64,000 nt of DNA from Pelosinus propionicus DSM 13327 (GCF_900114615.1 NZ_FOTS01000020.1:16632-80631); one strand, 5' to 3'. Positions 8,775 through 17,547 are shown, counted from the stretch's first letter. Numbers and translations are program-made. The notes: generated by a model not told the origin, from the sequence alone.

Positions 8775-9638
8775 TTATACGAAAGTAGTTTCCCCTTTTT
8801 TCTGACAAAGCTCATATACATCTGCTCTGCGGTGCTGTAATAATGGCAACTCCCGACGAACCGTATTTAGGATTTCAAGATCAATTTCTACGATAAGCAG
8901 TTCTTCTTTATCGCCAGCTGCTGATACGATTTGTCCCCATGGATTAACTACCATGGAATGCCCATATACTTGATATGATGATTCTCGAAAATTAGCCGGT
9001 GCTGCTCCTGCTACAAAAACTTGATTGTCAACAGCCCTAGCTCGCATTAATAACTCCCAATGGGCTGGGCCTGTTGTCATGCCAAAAACACCTGGAAATA
9101 TAAGTAGCTTAGCGCCAGCAAGAGTCATTAAACGTGATAACTCTGGAAATCGTATATCATAACAAATACCAATTCCCAACATCAATCCTGCGGCCTTGAC
9201 TACTGTTATATCTTGCCCCGCTGATAAGATGCTTGATTCCTTAAATACAGTACCACCTGCTATTTCCACATCAAATAAGTGTACTTTTCTGTGCCGTTCT
9301 AGTAAATCTCCCCGTTCATCAAAGATAAAACTGGTATTAAAGATATTACCGTATTCATCTCTTTCAGGTACAGATCCGCCTACTACTACCATATGCTCTT
9401 GTGCTGCTGTTTGAGACAACATGGTAAAGGTCTCACCCTTGGGATAGGATTCGGCATACTCTGAGAAAAATTTTGCATCATAAGGGCAATTGAACATTTC
9501 AGGTAATATAGCAATCTTGCATTTTTTTTCAGCTGCTGCTTTTAACATCTTTTCCGCATTGCGTATGTTTAATGATTTATCTGATGTAACAGGTAATTGA
9601 CAAATTCCTAAGGTGATAGAATTGGATTTCACTTTCAT
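8775..9638 (-). CDS. carbon-nitrogen hydrolase (nitrilase / omega-amidase family)
   Basis: Cytoplasmic amidase of the Nit2-like branch of the nitrilase superfamily. The catalytic triad is visible: Glu in ILPEMFN, Lys in RHRKVHLFD and Cys in GIGICYDIRFPE. The C-terminal QHRRADVYEL motif and about 287 aa length fit omega-amidases, which deamidate alpha-ketoglutaramate or alpha-ketosuccinamate; the exact substrate is not certain. Start is ambiguous: AAGGAGG lies only 2 bases before this ATG but 8 before the GTG two codons on (9632), while a TTG lies upstream at 9659. It follows the cyclase gene by 45 bases and is probably cotranscribed with it. Confidence 0.88.
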   Translation of the reverse strand: MKVKSNSITLGICQLPVTSDKSLNIRNAEKMLKAAAEKKCKIAILPEMFNCPYDAKFFSEYAESYPKGETFTMLSQTAAQEHMVVVGGSVPERDEYGNIFNTSFIFDERGDLLERHRKVHLFDVEIAGGTVFKESSILSAGQDITVVKAAGLMLGIGICYDIRFPELSRLMTLAGAKLLIFPGVFGMTTGPAHWELLMRARAVDNQVFVAGAAPANFRESSYQVYGHSMVVNPWGQIVSAAGDKEELLIVEIDLEILNTVRRELPLLQHRRADVYELCQKKGETTFV

Positions 9639-9683
9639 TCCCTCCTTGACTATATACAAAAATAGCGTCGTCTACACCCTGCA

Positions 9684-10763
9684 TTACATTACTCTTAGCA
9701 ATGAAGTTAAATCCGAAGTACAGATTTCACCATTGGGACAGCCAATTAAATTTCTGCCGCTATCTTTCGCATTATATAAAGCTTCATCTGCGATTTTAAA
9801 GAGTTCTTCTGCTGTTTTGATTTTTTCATTGCCAATTCCGTAACCAATACTAACCGTAACATGTAGTTCAGTTTCTTCTCCAAACTGAAAGGCATGCTGC
9901 TCTATATTATTGGAAATCCTCAAAGCAGCTGCTTGTATTTCCTGTTCATTATTGCACTGCAATATAACTGCGAACTCTTCACCGCCATAACGAAAAACCA
10001 TATCCCTTTCCCTCAAACTATTTTTCAGCACAATGGCAATATCTCGCAATACAGCATCACCACATAAATGCCCATAAGAGTCATTAAATACCTTAAAATA
10101 ATCTACGTCAAGAAGTAGTATTGCTATATTACTTGGCTGCATTTCGTTGAGCCTTTTCCGAAAAGATCGATAATTATATAAAGTTGTCAACTCATCTTTT
10201 TCTGCTAGACTGCTAACCATTTTATAAGAAGATTCCATCTGATTTAACAATTGATTGACCTTTTCATTTTGAGAAATAGCACGCCCCTCTAGTTGAGATA
10301 AGTGTAGAACCAATACATTCATGTTAACAATAAGCAACGAATGCATGTATATAGATAACCTATTTTCTACAATTCCATCCGCTTGACTCAAGCTAACTGC
10401 AGCATACACACAAGAGATAAGCATGGATCCGATTAACGAATATCTAGGACTATACTGTAGTGCAATCTGTACTGCATAGAAATAAAATAATATCATTGCC
10501 ATAGAATCGGGCGTATACCAATATAAGTATCCCAATGCAGCATTTGTAACAATAAAAGAAAAAATCTGATAATACAGGTTTCGTCTGCCGATTGATAAGG
10601 TAATTAGCACACCATATACTATTATTACCATGCTGTAGAGAGGAAGCTGCTCATTGGACTCATCCGGTGCTTTTGCAAGGACTAAAGCCAAACAAAAAGC
10701 TAATGCAATAACATTTGCAATAAATACAATCCGTACCTTTCTATACGTTTTTTCTTCAAACAT
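9684..10763 (-). CDS. membrane-bound diguanylate cyclase (GGDEF protein)
   Basis: Makes cyclic di-GMP from GTP. Residues 1-155 hold about six hydrophobic segments; a short linker leads to a GGDEF domain (about 190-345) with active-site motif RYGGEEFAVIL. The inhibitory RxxD site (RERD) lies five residues before GGEEF, so product inhibition is expected. No EAL domain. The N-terminal half is not a recognised sensor type. The ATG at 10763 is the only clear start; a 9-bp hairpin lies just upstream (10799-10819). Confidence 0.9.
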   Translation of the reverse strand: MFEEKTYRKVRIVFIANVIALAFCLALVLAKAPDESNEQLPLYSMVIIVYGVLITLSIGRRNLYYQIFSFIVTNAALGYLYWYTPDSMAMILFYFYAVQIALQYSPRYSLIGSMLISCVYAAVSLSQADGIVENRLSIYMHSLLIVNMNVLVLHLSQLEGRAISQNEKVNQLLNQMESSYKMVSSLAEKDELTTLYNYRSFRKRLNEMQPSNIAILLLDVDYFKVFNDSYGHLCGDAVLRDIAIVLKNSLRERDMVFRYGGEEFAVILQCNNEQEIQAAALRISNNIEQHAFQFGEETELHVTVSIGYGIGNEKIKTAEELFKIADEALYNAKDSGRNLIGCPNGEICTSDLTSLLRVM

Positions 10764-10798
10764 GCCAAACCCTCTTTTATACTTATTAACTGATAAAG

Positions 10799-10819
10799 AG
10801 CGACTTAATCTAAGTCGCT
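10799..10819. repeat. hairpin upstream of the diguanylate cyclase gene
   Basis: Perfect 9-bp stem AGCGACTTA with TAAGTCGCT, 3-base loop. T-rich on the plus side (TTTTT) and weakly so on the minus side. No plus-strand gene needs a terminator here, so it may be a 5' leader stem of the cyclase mRNA. Confidence 0.5.
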
Positions 10820-10984
10820 TTTTAACTTTATTTTGCTTTTATCATCCTCCTAAGAAAATGATAAAAGACCAGCTTAAATAAAACTATCTTTTTTAGCATT
10901 GTGAAATCAAATTTATCTCTATTGCTGGGTTCTCCACTTTTTTCCAAATTCCTGCCTAAAATTTGATCTTTATTATATTTAAAA

Positions 10985-11024
10985 ACGCATTTTTGAGACC
11001 AATATTAATTGGTCTCAAAAATGC
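10985..11024. repeat. 18-bp perfect stem-loop between glt and cyclase genes
   Basis: Arms 10985-11002 and 11007-11024 pair perfectly around ATTA. No T-run follows on either side, so it is not a typical intrinsic terminator. Role unknown. Confidence 0.6.
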
Positions 11025-11112
11025 GCTTAATTTAATTATCCGATGACTTATCCCGTTTTATAAACTCTTTTTAAATAATCAACAGTAAGAGGGCCGAACT
11101 TTCCAAACTATA

Positions 11113-11154
11113 GCTAAGATTCAGACGGCGTCGAACTACCGTCTGAATCTTAGC
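11113..11154 (-). terminator. stem-loop after the glutamate synthase operon
   Basis: Perfect 16-bp stem (11113-11128 with 11139-11154), 10-base loop, 8 bases beyond the stop of the last glt gene. The minus side lacks a strong T-run, so termination efficiency is unclear. Confidence 0.7.
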
Positions 11155-11162
11155 TTCTTTAT

Positions 11163-13469
11163 CTAGGCATGAATCGGTTGCTTATTCGCATGCATTGACC
11201 AAATACCACAAGGGCAAATTCCTGCACAAATACCGCAGCCTATACATTTATTAGCATTAGAAGCATATTCAAAATTTCCATCTGATCCCAATGTACGAGT
11301 AATTGCGTTTTCTGGACATGACCTTTCGCACATGTGACAATCACGGCATGTGCCACAGCTAATACAACGTAAATGATCATCATCTGCCTTAGGAACATCA
11401 CAGGAATGACATTTTTTAAAATATGCCGTACTTAATCTATTTTTATCGATTTTAGTTTTTGGCTGCATTTGATAGGCAGTTCCTGTCAGATAAGCATCCA
11501 CCGCTGCCGCTGCATGACGTGCCGCACAGATGGCATCTACCATACGTCCCGGCTTTATAGCATCGCCGGCCGTATACACCCCTTCTGCAATACGACAATC
11601 TCCAGTAACCTTCAAATGTCCTTTTTCAATTATAATTTCTTCTGGTAAGAACTCAAGTTCAGGCACTTCTCCAATTGCAATTATAATGGTATCCCCTTTA
11701 ATAAATTCATTATCTTGCGTAATAATGCCTTCAGCTGTAACCTCTTTTGTGATAACCGGCCACATTAAAGTCGCTCCTAGATCTTCTACATGGGCAATTT
11801 CTTTCGCATCAGCAGCTGGTCTTTGTACATCAATACAGGTAACATATTCTGCTCCCATTTCATAAGCACCGACCGCTGCATCCATTCCGGAATTACCACA
11901 ACCAATTACAATTACATGTTTACCGACTTTGGGAGATTTTCCTTTATTGATTCCTTTTAGAAAATCAATTCCTTTAATAATACGTTCATGCCCTGGCCAC
12001 GGAATGACTCTGCCTTTGTGACCGCCGGTAGCTACCACCACTGCATCATGATTTGCTCTTATTTCAGAAAACTTTTCTTTATCTACCTTCGTATTATTTT
12101 TAAATATCACACCCATGTCTTCAATACGTTTTAATTCTGCTGACAGCGTTTGCTGAGGCAGCCGTGAACGAGGTATAACCTGCTCTAGCTTCCCTCCCAT
12201 TTTTGAATCGCTTTCAAAAACTGTTACATCATAACCTTGGCGAATTAACTGCCATGCTACAGTCAAACCTGCAGCACCACCTCCAATAATAGCTACACTC
12301 TTTCCTTTAGGTACGGCTGCTTTATCTAACGTAACATCTTTGGAATAGGTACCAAGCTCACCAATTTGTACAGAAATATCAAGATTTTTACGTGTACAGT
12401 CTTCCATACAAACGTTAGGGCACACTGCTCCACAAACAGAGCCAGGAAACGGGGTATACTCCAATACCAATTTATAAGCTTCTTCCACTTTTCCTTCTCG
12501 CAACAAATTATAGCGGCGTTGAGATGGAATTGAAGCCGTACAATTAAATTCACATGGAGATGCATAATACGCATTTTCCCAAACTGGAACGCGTTGCCGA
12601 TATACACCTGTCGTAACTAAACCAATTACAGAAAAATCATCCTTTAAAACATCACTAAAAATACCATTTGGAACCCACTCTTCTGTACGAAAAGGAAGGA
12701 TTTTCGTTTGAGATGTTTTGCTGCGTTCCTCATATCGTAATGGTACTACTTTATACCATTCGGACCAATTACTTAATTCATCCCTTATTTCCGAACGCGC
12801 AATGGATGTCACAAAATCATCCATTTTGCCATCCAAATAGGCAATATCCTCTTGATCAAGAGGCTTAATTTTGACATCTTTCTTGGAAATTCCTGAAGCA
12901 TTTCCCCGGAAATATAAAGTTCCCCCTACCATTCCTACACAAGAACGATCGCCTAACACAGACTCAAACTTTTCACTGTCATATCCGCAAACTACAGCAA
13001 TACCACCGGACATAAATTCAAAGGAAAAACTGCCGCAATTTTTTAAAACCCAAAATTCGGGTGGTGCATATAAAGGATCATGTTTCATCAAGGAACCTGA
13101 ACGAGTACCCGCCCTACCGCCAATATAAATATTGCCTGATGCTGCGCAGTGAGCAGCCGTATCACCCGCATCACCACGAACTACAATTTTACCACCAGCA
13201 TTCAGCCAACCTACATCAGCAGAAGCAGAGCCTTCTACAATAATTTCTGTACCTTCCAAACACATAGATCCTACACGTTGACCAGGGTTTTTTACTAAAA
13301 ATTTGAGGTCTTTTCCTTCCGGATGCCATAAAGGTCCTCCAATATCATGTTGGCCAGAGGCTTCAATATGAAATTCCGTCTCCCCTGCTGCCACTGCTTC
13401 ATTAATTACTTGCAGCAAATCCTGAGTGGACATCCGCTGACTTCCGTCAAGACTTTTTAACTTAAACAT
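11163..13469 (-). CDS. glutamate synthase GXGXG domain fused to GltD-like NAD(P)H oxidoreductase
   Basis: Part of a split glutamate synthase (glutamine + 2-oxoglutarate + reductant to 2 glutamate). Residues about 1-215 are the GXGXG beta-helix that normally ends GltB (GGKIVVRGDAGD, GNIYIGGRAG). Residues about 300-690 are GltD-like, with a cysteine-rich Fe-S region (CNCT-like CEFNC, CGAVCPNVC, CTRK), FAD site IIGGGAAGLTVAW and NAD(P) site VIGCGNSGMDAA. The last 75 residues carry two ferredoxin-type clusters (CISCGTCRDCHMCERSCP and CIGCGICAGICPCG). 768 aa; this fusion is unlike enteric GltB/GltD. AGGAGG is 8 bases before the ATG. Third gene of the operon, 12 bases after the FMN gene. Confidence 0.9.
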   Translation of the reverse strand: MFKLKSLDGSQRMSTQDLLQVINEAVAAGETEFHIEASGQHDIGGPLWHPEGKDLKFLVKNPGQRVGSMCLEGTEIIVEGSASADVGWLNAGGKIVVRGDAGDTAAHCAASGNIYIGGRAGTRSGSLMKHDPLYAPPEFWVLKNCGSFSFEFMSGGIAVVCGYDSEKFESVLGDRSCVGMVGGTLYFRGNASGISKKDVKIKPLDQEDIAYLDGKMDDFVTSIARSEIRDELSNWSEWYKVVPLRYEERSKTSQTKILPFRTEEWVPNGIFSDVLKDDFSVIGLVTTGVYRQRVPVWENAYYASPCEFNCTASIPSQRRYNLLREGKVEEAYKLVLEYTPFPGSVCGAVCPNVCMEDCTRKNLDISVQIGELGTYSKDVTLDKAAVPKGKSVAIIGGGAAGLTVAWQLIRQGYDVTVFESDSKMGGKLEQVIPRSRLPQQTLSAELKRIEDMGVIFKNNTKVDKEKFSEIRANHDAVVVATGGHKGRVIPWPGHERIIKGIDFLKGINKGKSPKVGKHVIVIGCGNSGMDAAVGAYEMGAEYVTCIDVQRPAADAKEIAHVEDLGATLMWPVITKEVTAEGIITQDNEFIKGDTIIIAIGEVPELEFLPEEIIIEKGHLKVTGDCRIAEGVYTAGDAIKPGRMVDAICAARHAAAAVDAYLTGTAYQMQPKTKIDKNRLSTAYFKKCHSCDVPKADDDHLRCISCGTCRDCHMCERSCPENAITRTLGSDGNFEYASNANKCIGCGICAGICPCGIWSMHANKQPIHA

Positions 13470-13481
13470 ATTGGTTTCCTC

Positions 13482-15116
13482 CTAACACACATACTGAATT
13501 GCCAATTTCTCAGCAATGGCTTGATCTGTTGTTACTAAAGCATCCGAGCGCCCCACCGGCAAAGAACTATTGCCTATTGGTGCCATTAATTTTCTTAATT
13601 CACTGTCAAGGGCCAGCATATATTCCACAATATTTTGTGCCCCTTTATCAATATCTAATCGCTCAACAAGACGAGGATCTTGTGTACAAATACCTGCTGG
13701 GCACTTGCCTGTATTGCAGGCGTTGCATCTGCCATGTTCATTCCCTACACAGCCTAACAGCTGAATCAATATTTTGCCTAGAAATACCCCATTGGCACCT
13801 AAACAAATAACCTTAAACGCATCAGCTGCTGCATTTCCAGTAAGTCCGATACCGCCGCCAGCCCATAAAGGTATCTGTCCTTGTCGCCCTTGTTTTACTG
13901 CAGACAAATAACATTCTCGTGTTTTAGAAACTACTGGGTGTCCTGTATGATCAAGAGAGATTTCATTAGCGGCCCCTGTACCACCTTGAATACCGTCTAT
14001 GAAAAATCCACCGCAGATTCGATAAGGATCACGCAACAAATTATTATATACAGACACAGATGTTGCAGAAGCAGCACATTTAATCGCTACTGGAACCCTA
14101 AATTTAAACGCTGCATTCATTGATAAAAACATTTTCTGTACAGATTCTTCTATTGAATACAAACCTTGGTGATTCGGTGGCGACATCAAGTCGGCTTTTG
14201 GTACACCACGAATCGCTTGCACATGATCAGCGACTTTAGCTGCAGGTAAAAGCCCTCCATCACCAGGCTTTGCTCCTTGACCTATTTTTATTAATATTCC
14301 AGCTGGATCTACTTTCATTTTAGGTATTGCTTTCACGATTCGGTTCCAGCCAAAATGTCCTGATGCAATTTGCAATATCATATATTTAAGCTGTTCTGAT
14401 TCTAGAAGTTTAACAGGCATTCCGCCTTCACCGGAGGACATACGCACAGGCATGTTATGCTTTTCATTCAAATAGGCTGTAGCCATAGCGATAGCTTCCC
14501 ATGCTCTAGTAGACAAAGCCCCAATTGACATATCACTAAAAATAATAGGATAAATCCAGTTTACAGGCGGTAATTTAGCTGTCAAATTCAATGTACCATT
14601 TACCGAACTCAAAGGTAGTTCGTGAGGCATTAGTACCCTTCCAAAAGGCGCTAAGATATCAAATGTATGACGCTCTGAATCCAAAGCAGGGTCAGTCATC
14701 TGTGATATACGCCCTACAATAATATTATCCAATGTGCGTCCACTATTTAAGCTGGTACGCCCTCCCCGCTTAATTGGCGATCCACCCTTTCTTGCTAATA
14801 GACTAAAACGAGAGTCAGGATTTCGGACTGGTTTAATAGCTTGGTTGGGACATATCTTCTCACACATTCCACAACCCGTACAGGCATTTTCTATGCTATT
14901 TTGTTGTTTAATCATAAGTACCGCGCTATGTCTTTGGCTTGGTTCTGGACGATGACCAGTAGAGACTGTAACAGAACGTCGCTCTACTGCAGGCATGATT
15001 GCCTGAAAGGTACAAGCTGCAACACAGCTACCGCACATAGTACAGCGGTCAGTCTTATATTCAATTTTCCAAGGTAAATCATTTACTGTGATATCCTGAG
15101 TATTTACTGTTTCCAT
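13482..15116 (-). CDS. glutamate synthase FMN-binding (central) domain protein with N-terminal ferredoxin domain
   Basis: Catalytic core of the split glutamate synthase: an FMN-binding TIM barrel that joins ammonia to 2-oxoglutarate. An N-terminal ferredoxin-like part has CTMCGSCVAAC and CTGCGMCEKICP, here linked by a long insert. The barrel motifs SSGEGGMP, IKIGQGAKPGDGG, DLMSPPNHQGLYSIEE and WAGGGIGLTG are typical of Glu_synthase, followed by the Fe-S cysteines CNACNTGKCPAGICTQDP. 544 aa, as in archaeal-type GltB. Its start overlaps the end of the amidotransferase gene by 13 bases. Confidence 0.93.
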   Translation of the reverse strand: METVNTQDITVNDLPWKIEYKTDRCTMCGSCVAACTFQAIMPAVERRSVTVSTGHRPEPSQRHSAVLMIKQQNSIENACTGCGMCEKICPNQAIKPVRNPDSRFSLLARKGGSPIKRGGRTSLNSGRTLDNIIVGRISQMTDPALDSERHTFDILAPFGRVLMPHELPLSSVNGTLNLTAKLPPVNWIYPIIFSDMSIGALSTRAWEAIAMATAYLNEKHNMPVRMSSGEGGMPVKLLESEQLKYMILQIASGHFGWNRIVKAIPKMKVDPAGILIKIGQGAKPGDGGLLPAAKVADHVQAIRGVPKADLMSPPNHQGLYSIEESVQKMFLSMNAAFKFRVPVAIKCAASATSVSVYNNLLRDPYRICGGFFIDGIQGGTGAANEISLDHTGHPVVSKTRECYLSAVKQGRQGQIPLWAGGGIGLTGNAAADAFKVICLGANGVFLGKILIQLLGCVGNEHGRCNACNTGKCPAGICTQDPRLVERLDIDKGAQNIVEYMLALDSELRKLMAPIGNSSLPVGRSDALVTTDQAIAEKLAIQYVC

Positions 15117-16210
15117 CTCTCTACCTCCAATGCGTCATTAATAATAACCACTTCACGTTCATTTGGATATACATCTAGTTCTTGATTGCGATGAGGCAAA
15201 ATAGCATTTAAACCACATACTTCGGAAGCAATAGCTACCATTGTATCATCCCCGCCTACAACTACGGGTCGTAATTTCTTAGAATCGCAACAGGTCATAA
15301 TACTACCATTAGGCAACATACCAATCACTGTATTCGGTCCATTAATTTCTAAAGAGCCTAATGATTGTCTGATTGCCCTCAGTTCAGCACCATCGGAACG
15401 AGAACTAAGCTCATTAAATGGAAGAGGAGTAATCACGTGTTTATAATATTTAATAGGCCATTTTAATTCTTGTAGTACATAGTGCAAGGTATACAGAAAG
15501 TTCTGGGAATCAGACTCAAAACCAATATACCCACGATGTAAGGATTTTTGATATTCTTTATTCTTGGTATAAAAAGTGTTTTCTCCATTAGCACACAAAG
15601 TATAACCTTGCAAGAAAAAAGGATGAGCCGCATAACGCACAATATCATAATTTGTGTTTTGCCTGCATTGGACAACTACATTTTTTGCCATCAAGTCACC
15701 ATTATTGTCCCACAGCTTAAAGTAGGTAGCAATGTCCCAAGGATCACCAATTTCTTTTAAAGTCAAAACATCTGGCCAAAAAGAATAAACATAGCCTTGA
15801 TCTTGCTTTTCCAACAATTCACGCAGCGCCAGTCTAGTATCTAGCAATAACTCGCCTTTTGCCTCTTCTGAAGCATCACGATAATATTCAGGGTAATCAT
15901 AATTGCGAAAAATATAATAAGGCATAGCCTTAATATCAAGTTTTACGTTTTTAACTCCACGAGGAATCCATTCTGCCAATTGGCGAAAATCATTGGCCTC
16001 CATATAGTCTTCAACCAGCTTTGCTCCCTTTTGCGTACAGGCCAATGATAATAAAGGCTTATCCTTATGTTTTGAAAAAACTCCTGCCAGGTCCTGCATA
16101 ACCATCGCAAAACCTGAATTATCATGTCCCTCTTGCTGCGGTAACATTAAATGCAACGCTGCTGATGGATGGAAAAACTCTTTACTTTTAATGGCGCCAA
16201 TTCTACACAT
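15104..16210 (-). CDS. glutamate synthase class II glutamine amidotransferase subunit
   Basis: Provides ammonia by hydrolysing glutamine. The start at 16210 gives Met-Cys-Arg-Ile-Gly, so removal of Met exposes the N-terminal nucleophile cysteine required by Ntn amidotransferases; a GTG four codons upstream would bury it and has no spacing from its AAGGAG. Further class II motifs: GHDNSGFAMV, and LCANGENTF in place of the usual HNGE region. About 368 aa, as a separate subunit, as in archaeal and some anaerobe glutamate synthases. First gene of the operon, under the riboswitch at 16328-16510. Confidence 0.88.
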   Translation of the reverse strand: MCRIGAIKSKEFFHPSAALHLMLPQQEGHDNSGFAMVMQDLAGVFSKHKDKPLLSLACTQKGAKLVEDYMEANDFRQLAEWIPRGVKNVKLDIKAMPYYIFRNYDYPEYYRDASEEAKGELLLDTRLALRELLEKQDQGYVYSFWPDVLTLKEIGDPWDIATYFKLWDNNGDLMAKNVVVQCRQNTNYDIVRYAAHPFFLQGYTLCANGENTFYTKNKEYQKSLHRGYIGFESDSQNFLYTLHYVLQELKWPIKYYKHVITPLPFNELSSRSDGAELRAIRQSLGSLEINGPNTVIGMLPNGSIMTCCDSKKLRPVVVGGDDTMVAIASEVCGLNAILPHRNQELDVYPNEREVVIINDALEVERWKQ

Positions 16211-16330
16211 ATCTTCCCCCACTCCTTCATACCAAGCTAAATTTTAAATTTATACAACTATCTTTTCTTAGACCAGGGCAGCACTCTCAATGAGCGATCG
16301 TGAAAAAAGCAACTTATATCATTGCAACAG

Positions 16331-16423
16331 AAAAGACCCGGGAAACCACTGGATAGTGAAGTTGGTTCTAAGTAGAAAATGCCTACCAGCAAACCTTACT
16401 TATCCAGGACTTTCCGCAGGGCC
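16331..16423 (-). terminator. riboswitch-controlled terminator ahead of glutamate synthase
   Basis: On the minus strand the 3' end of the aptamer (GGCCCTGCGGAAA, then CTGGATA) can pair with TATCCAG and TTTCCCGGGTC (16335-16355), followed by TTTTCTG. The 5' arm overlaps the last bases of the aptamer, so aptamer closure and terminator formation exclude each other: ligand binding should allow read-through. Confidence 0.7.
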
Positions 16424-16507
16424 TTTTTTACCCACGGTGTTGTGCGATCTGCACCTGTACCGCTTGGACCAGACCACTAAATAGCGCGGAACCCTAGGTA
16501 CACTCCT
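16414..16507 (-). ncRNA. ykkC-class riboswitch aptamer, subtype 2 (probably ppGpp)
   Basis: Minus-strand RNA contains in order the class hallmarks ACCTAGGGTTCCG, TCTGGTCCAAG, an extra small hairpin GGTGC-AGAT-CGCAC framed by ACAG and ACACC, and GGGTAAAAAAGGCCC. CCAAG plus the extra hairpin match the PRPP/ppGpp variants, not the guanidine form (CCGAGAG). The downstream amino-acid gene (glutamate synthase) favours ppGpp over PRPP, which is typically linked to purine genes. The bases that separate the two ligands could not be assigned by eye. Confidence 0.8.
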
Positions 16508-16555
16508 AAAAACCTTTTGTCTTATTACAGGAAACGTTTTTGTTTCACTTACTAC

Positions 16556-16584
16556 ATTATAAAAACGAAAGCTTTCACTGTCAA
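16556..16584 (-). promoter_or_regulatory. glutamate synthase operon promoter, perfect sigma-70 type
   Basis: Minus strand TTGACA (16579-16584), 17-base spacer, TATAAT (16556-16561), with TATTGACAGT as in the liv promoters. The predicted start near 16549 is about 40 bases before the aptamer. Confidence 0.85.
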
Positions 16585-16607
16585 TATGTATAAAAAATAA
16601 TACATTA

Positions 16608-16971
16608 TACACTTTATATACATGAAAAATATTATTTTTTTCTGAAAAATCCTACAGTTATTACTGATAATCACTCTCTTTCAGGTATCGATTTTGTATA
16701 ATTATTCACATATTTCTTTTCTATTTCAGCCTATATTTCTATTCGCACATTCATTGTTCCTTTACATTCCTACTCTTTGCGAAATTGACAAAATATTAAT
16801 AGCTCATTATGTATTGCATTGTTTTTCAGTATACAAAATAATTCCGTTATCAAATCAAAATACGTAAGCTTTAACCCTGTGTATAATTTAGTAAATATTT
16901 ACATATACTACTTCTATCTTATATTAATTTAACAAAGCCCATAAACTATTTTGCTAGATAGGAGCTATCAA
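16608..16971. other. AT-rich divergent region between glt and yyaC
   Basis: No gene recognised. A plus-strand TTGACA (16785-16790), 17-base spacer, TATGTA (16808-16813) could serve yyaC with a leader of about 155 bases; this is weakly supported because yyaC homologues are often under sporulation sigma factors. Confidence 0.35.
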
Positions 16972-17547
16972 ATGTTAAAAAACCTTTTTAGTTTCCCCAA
17001 ACTAAACTCTGAGCTAAAATTAAATATTAACCAACCGACTGCAATGTATGACATTGCCAGCCATTTACGCACGATTATGCAAGAAGCAACTGCAACAAAT
17101 GTTTCTCTTGTTATCTTGTGTATTGGGACAGATCGCTCCACAGGTGATTCTCTTGGTCCTCTTACAGGTACTAAGCTGCGCTCATTTAATCCGTATCCAC
17201 ATATTTATGGCACCCTTGACGAACCAATTCATGCCTCAAACTTAAAAGATAGTATCTGCTCCATCCAGTCAAACATCTCTAATCCTTTTATTATAGCTGT
17301 AGATGCTTGCCTTGGACGTTTAGAAAACGTAGGTTGTGTGTCTCTTGGTAAAGGATCTCTAAAACCAGGTGCTGCAGTACATAAAGATCTCCCTTCCGTA
17401 GGTGATGCCTATATTACTGGCATTGTAAATGTAAGTGGTTTTATGGAGCATCTTGTATTACAAAGCACAAGATTAAACTTAGTTATGAAAATGTCTGATA
17501 CCATAGCTCATGCCATCTCTTACGGTTTGCGAACCTATGCAAAATAA
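16972..17547 (+). CDS. yyaC: spore protease-like YyaC family protein (DUF1256)
   Basis: Homologue of Bacillus YyaC, a GPR-like (spore germination protease fold) protein found in spore-formers. Motifs CIGTDRSTGDSLGPLTGTKL-type (residues about 45-65), AVDACLGRL and SVGDAYITGIVNVSGFMEH are diagnostic of the family. The ATG at 16972 has AGGAG 7 bases upstream; an upstream in-frame TTG at 16951 lacks a site. 191 aa, normal length. It stands alone, followed by its own terminator. Its presence is evidence that the organism sporulates. Biochemical role unproven. Confidence 0.9.
   Translation: MLKNLFSFPKLNSELKLNINQPTAMYDIASHLRTIMQEATATNVSLVILCIGTDRSTGDSLGPLTGTKLRSFNPYPHIYGTLDEPIHASNLKDSICSIQSNISNPFIIAVDACLGRLENVGCVSLGKGSLKPGAAVHKDLPSVGDAYITGIVNVSGFMEHLVLQSTRLNLVMKMSDTIAHAISYGLRTYAK

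Noticed and set aside
11530..11865. Open frame of 111 codons opposite the glutamate synthase fusion gene
   Set aside because: It mirrors the NAD(P)-binding domain of the real gene and has no homology features.
16335..16349. TTTCCCGGG resembling half of a Noc-binding site
   Set aside because: Only part of the palindrome matches and it is accounted for by the riboswitch terminator.
16328..16510. T-box leader or RNase P RNA (GGAAAGTCC) in the glt leader
   Set aside because: The T-box GGTGGNACCGCG sequence and specifier stem are absent, and the RNase P resemblance is a single short match; the ykkC motifs explain the region better.
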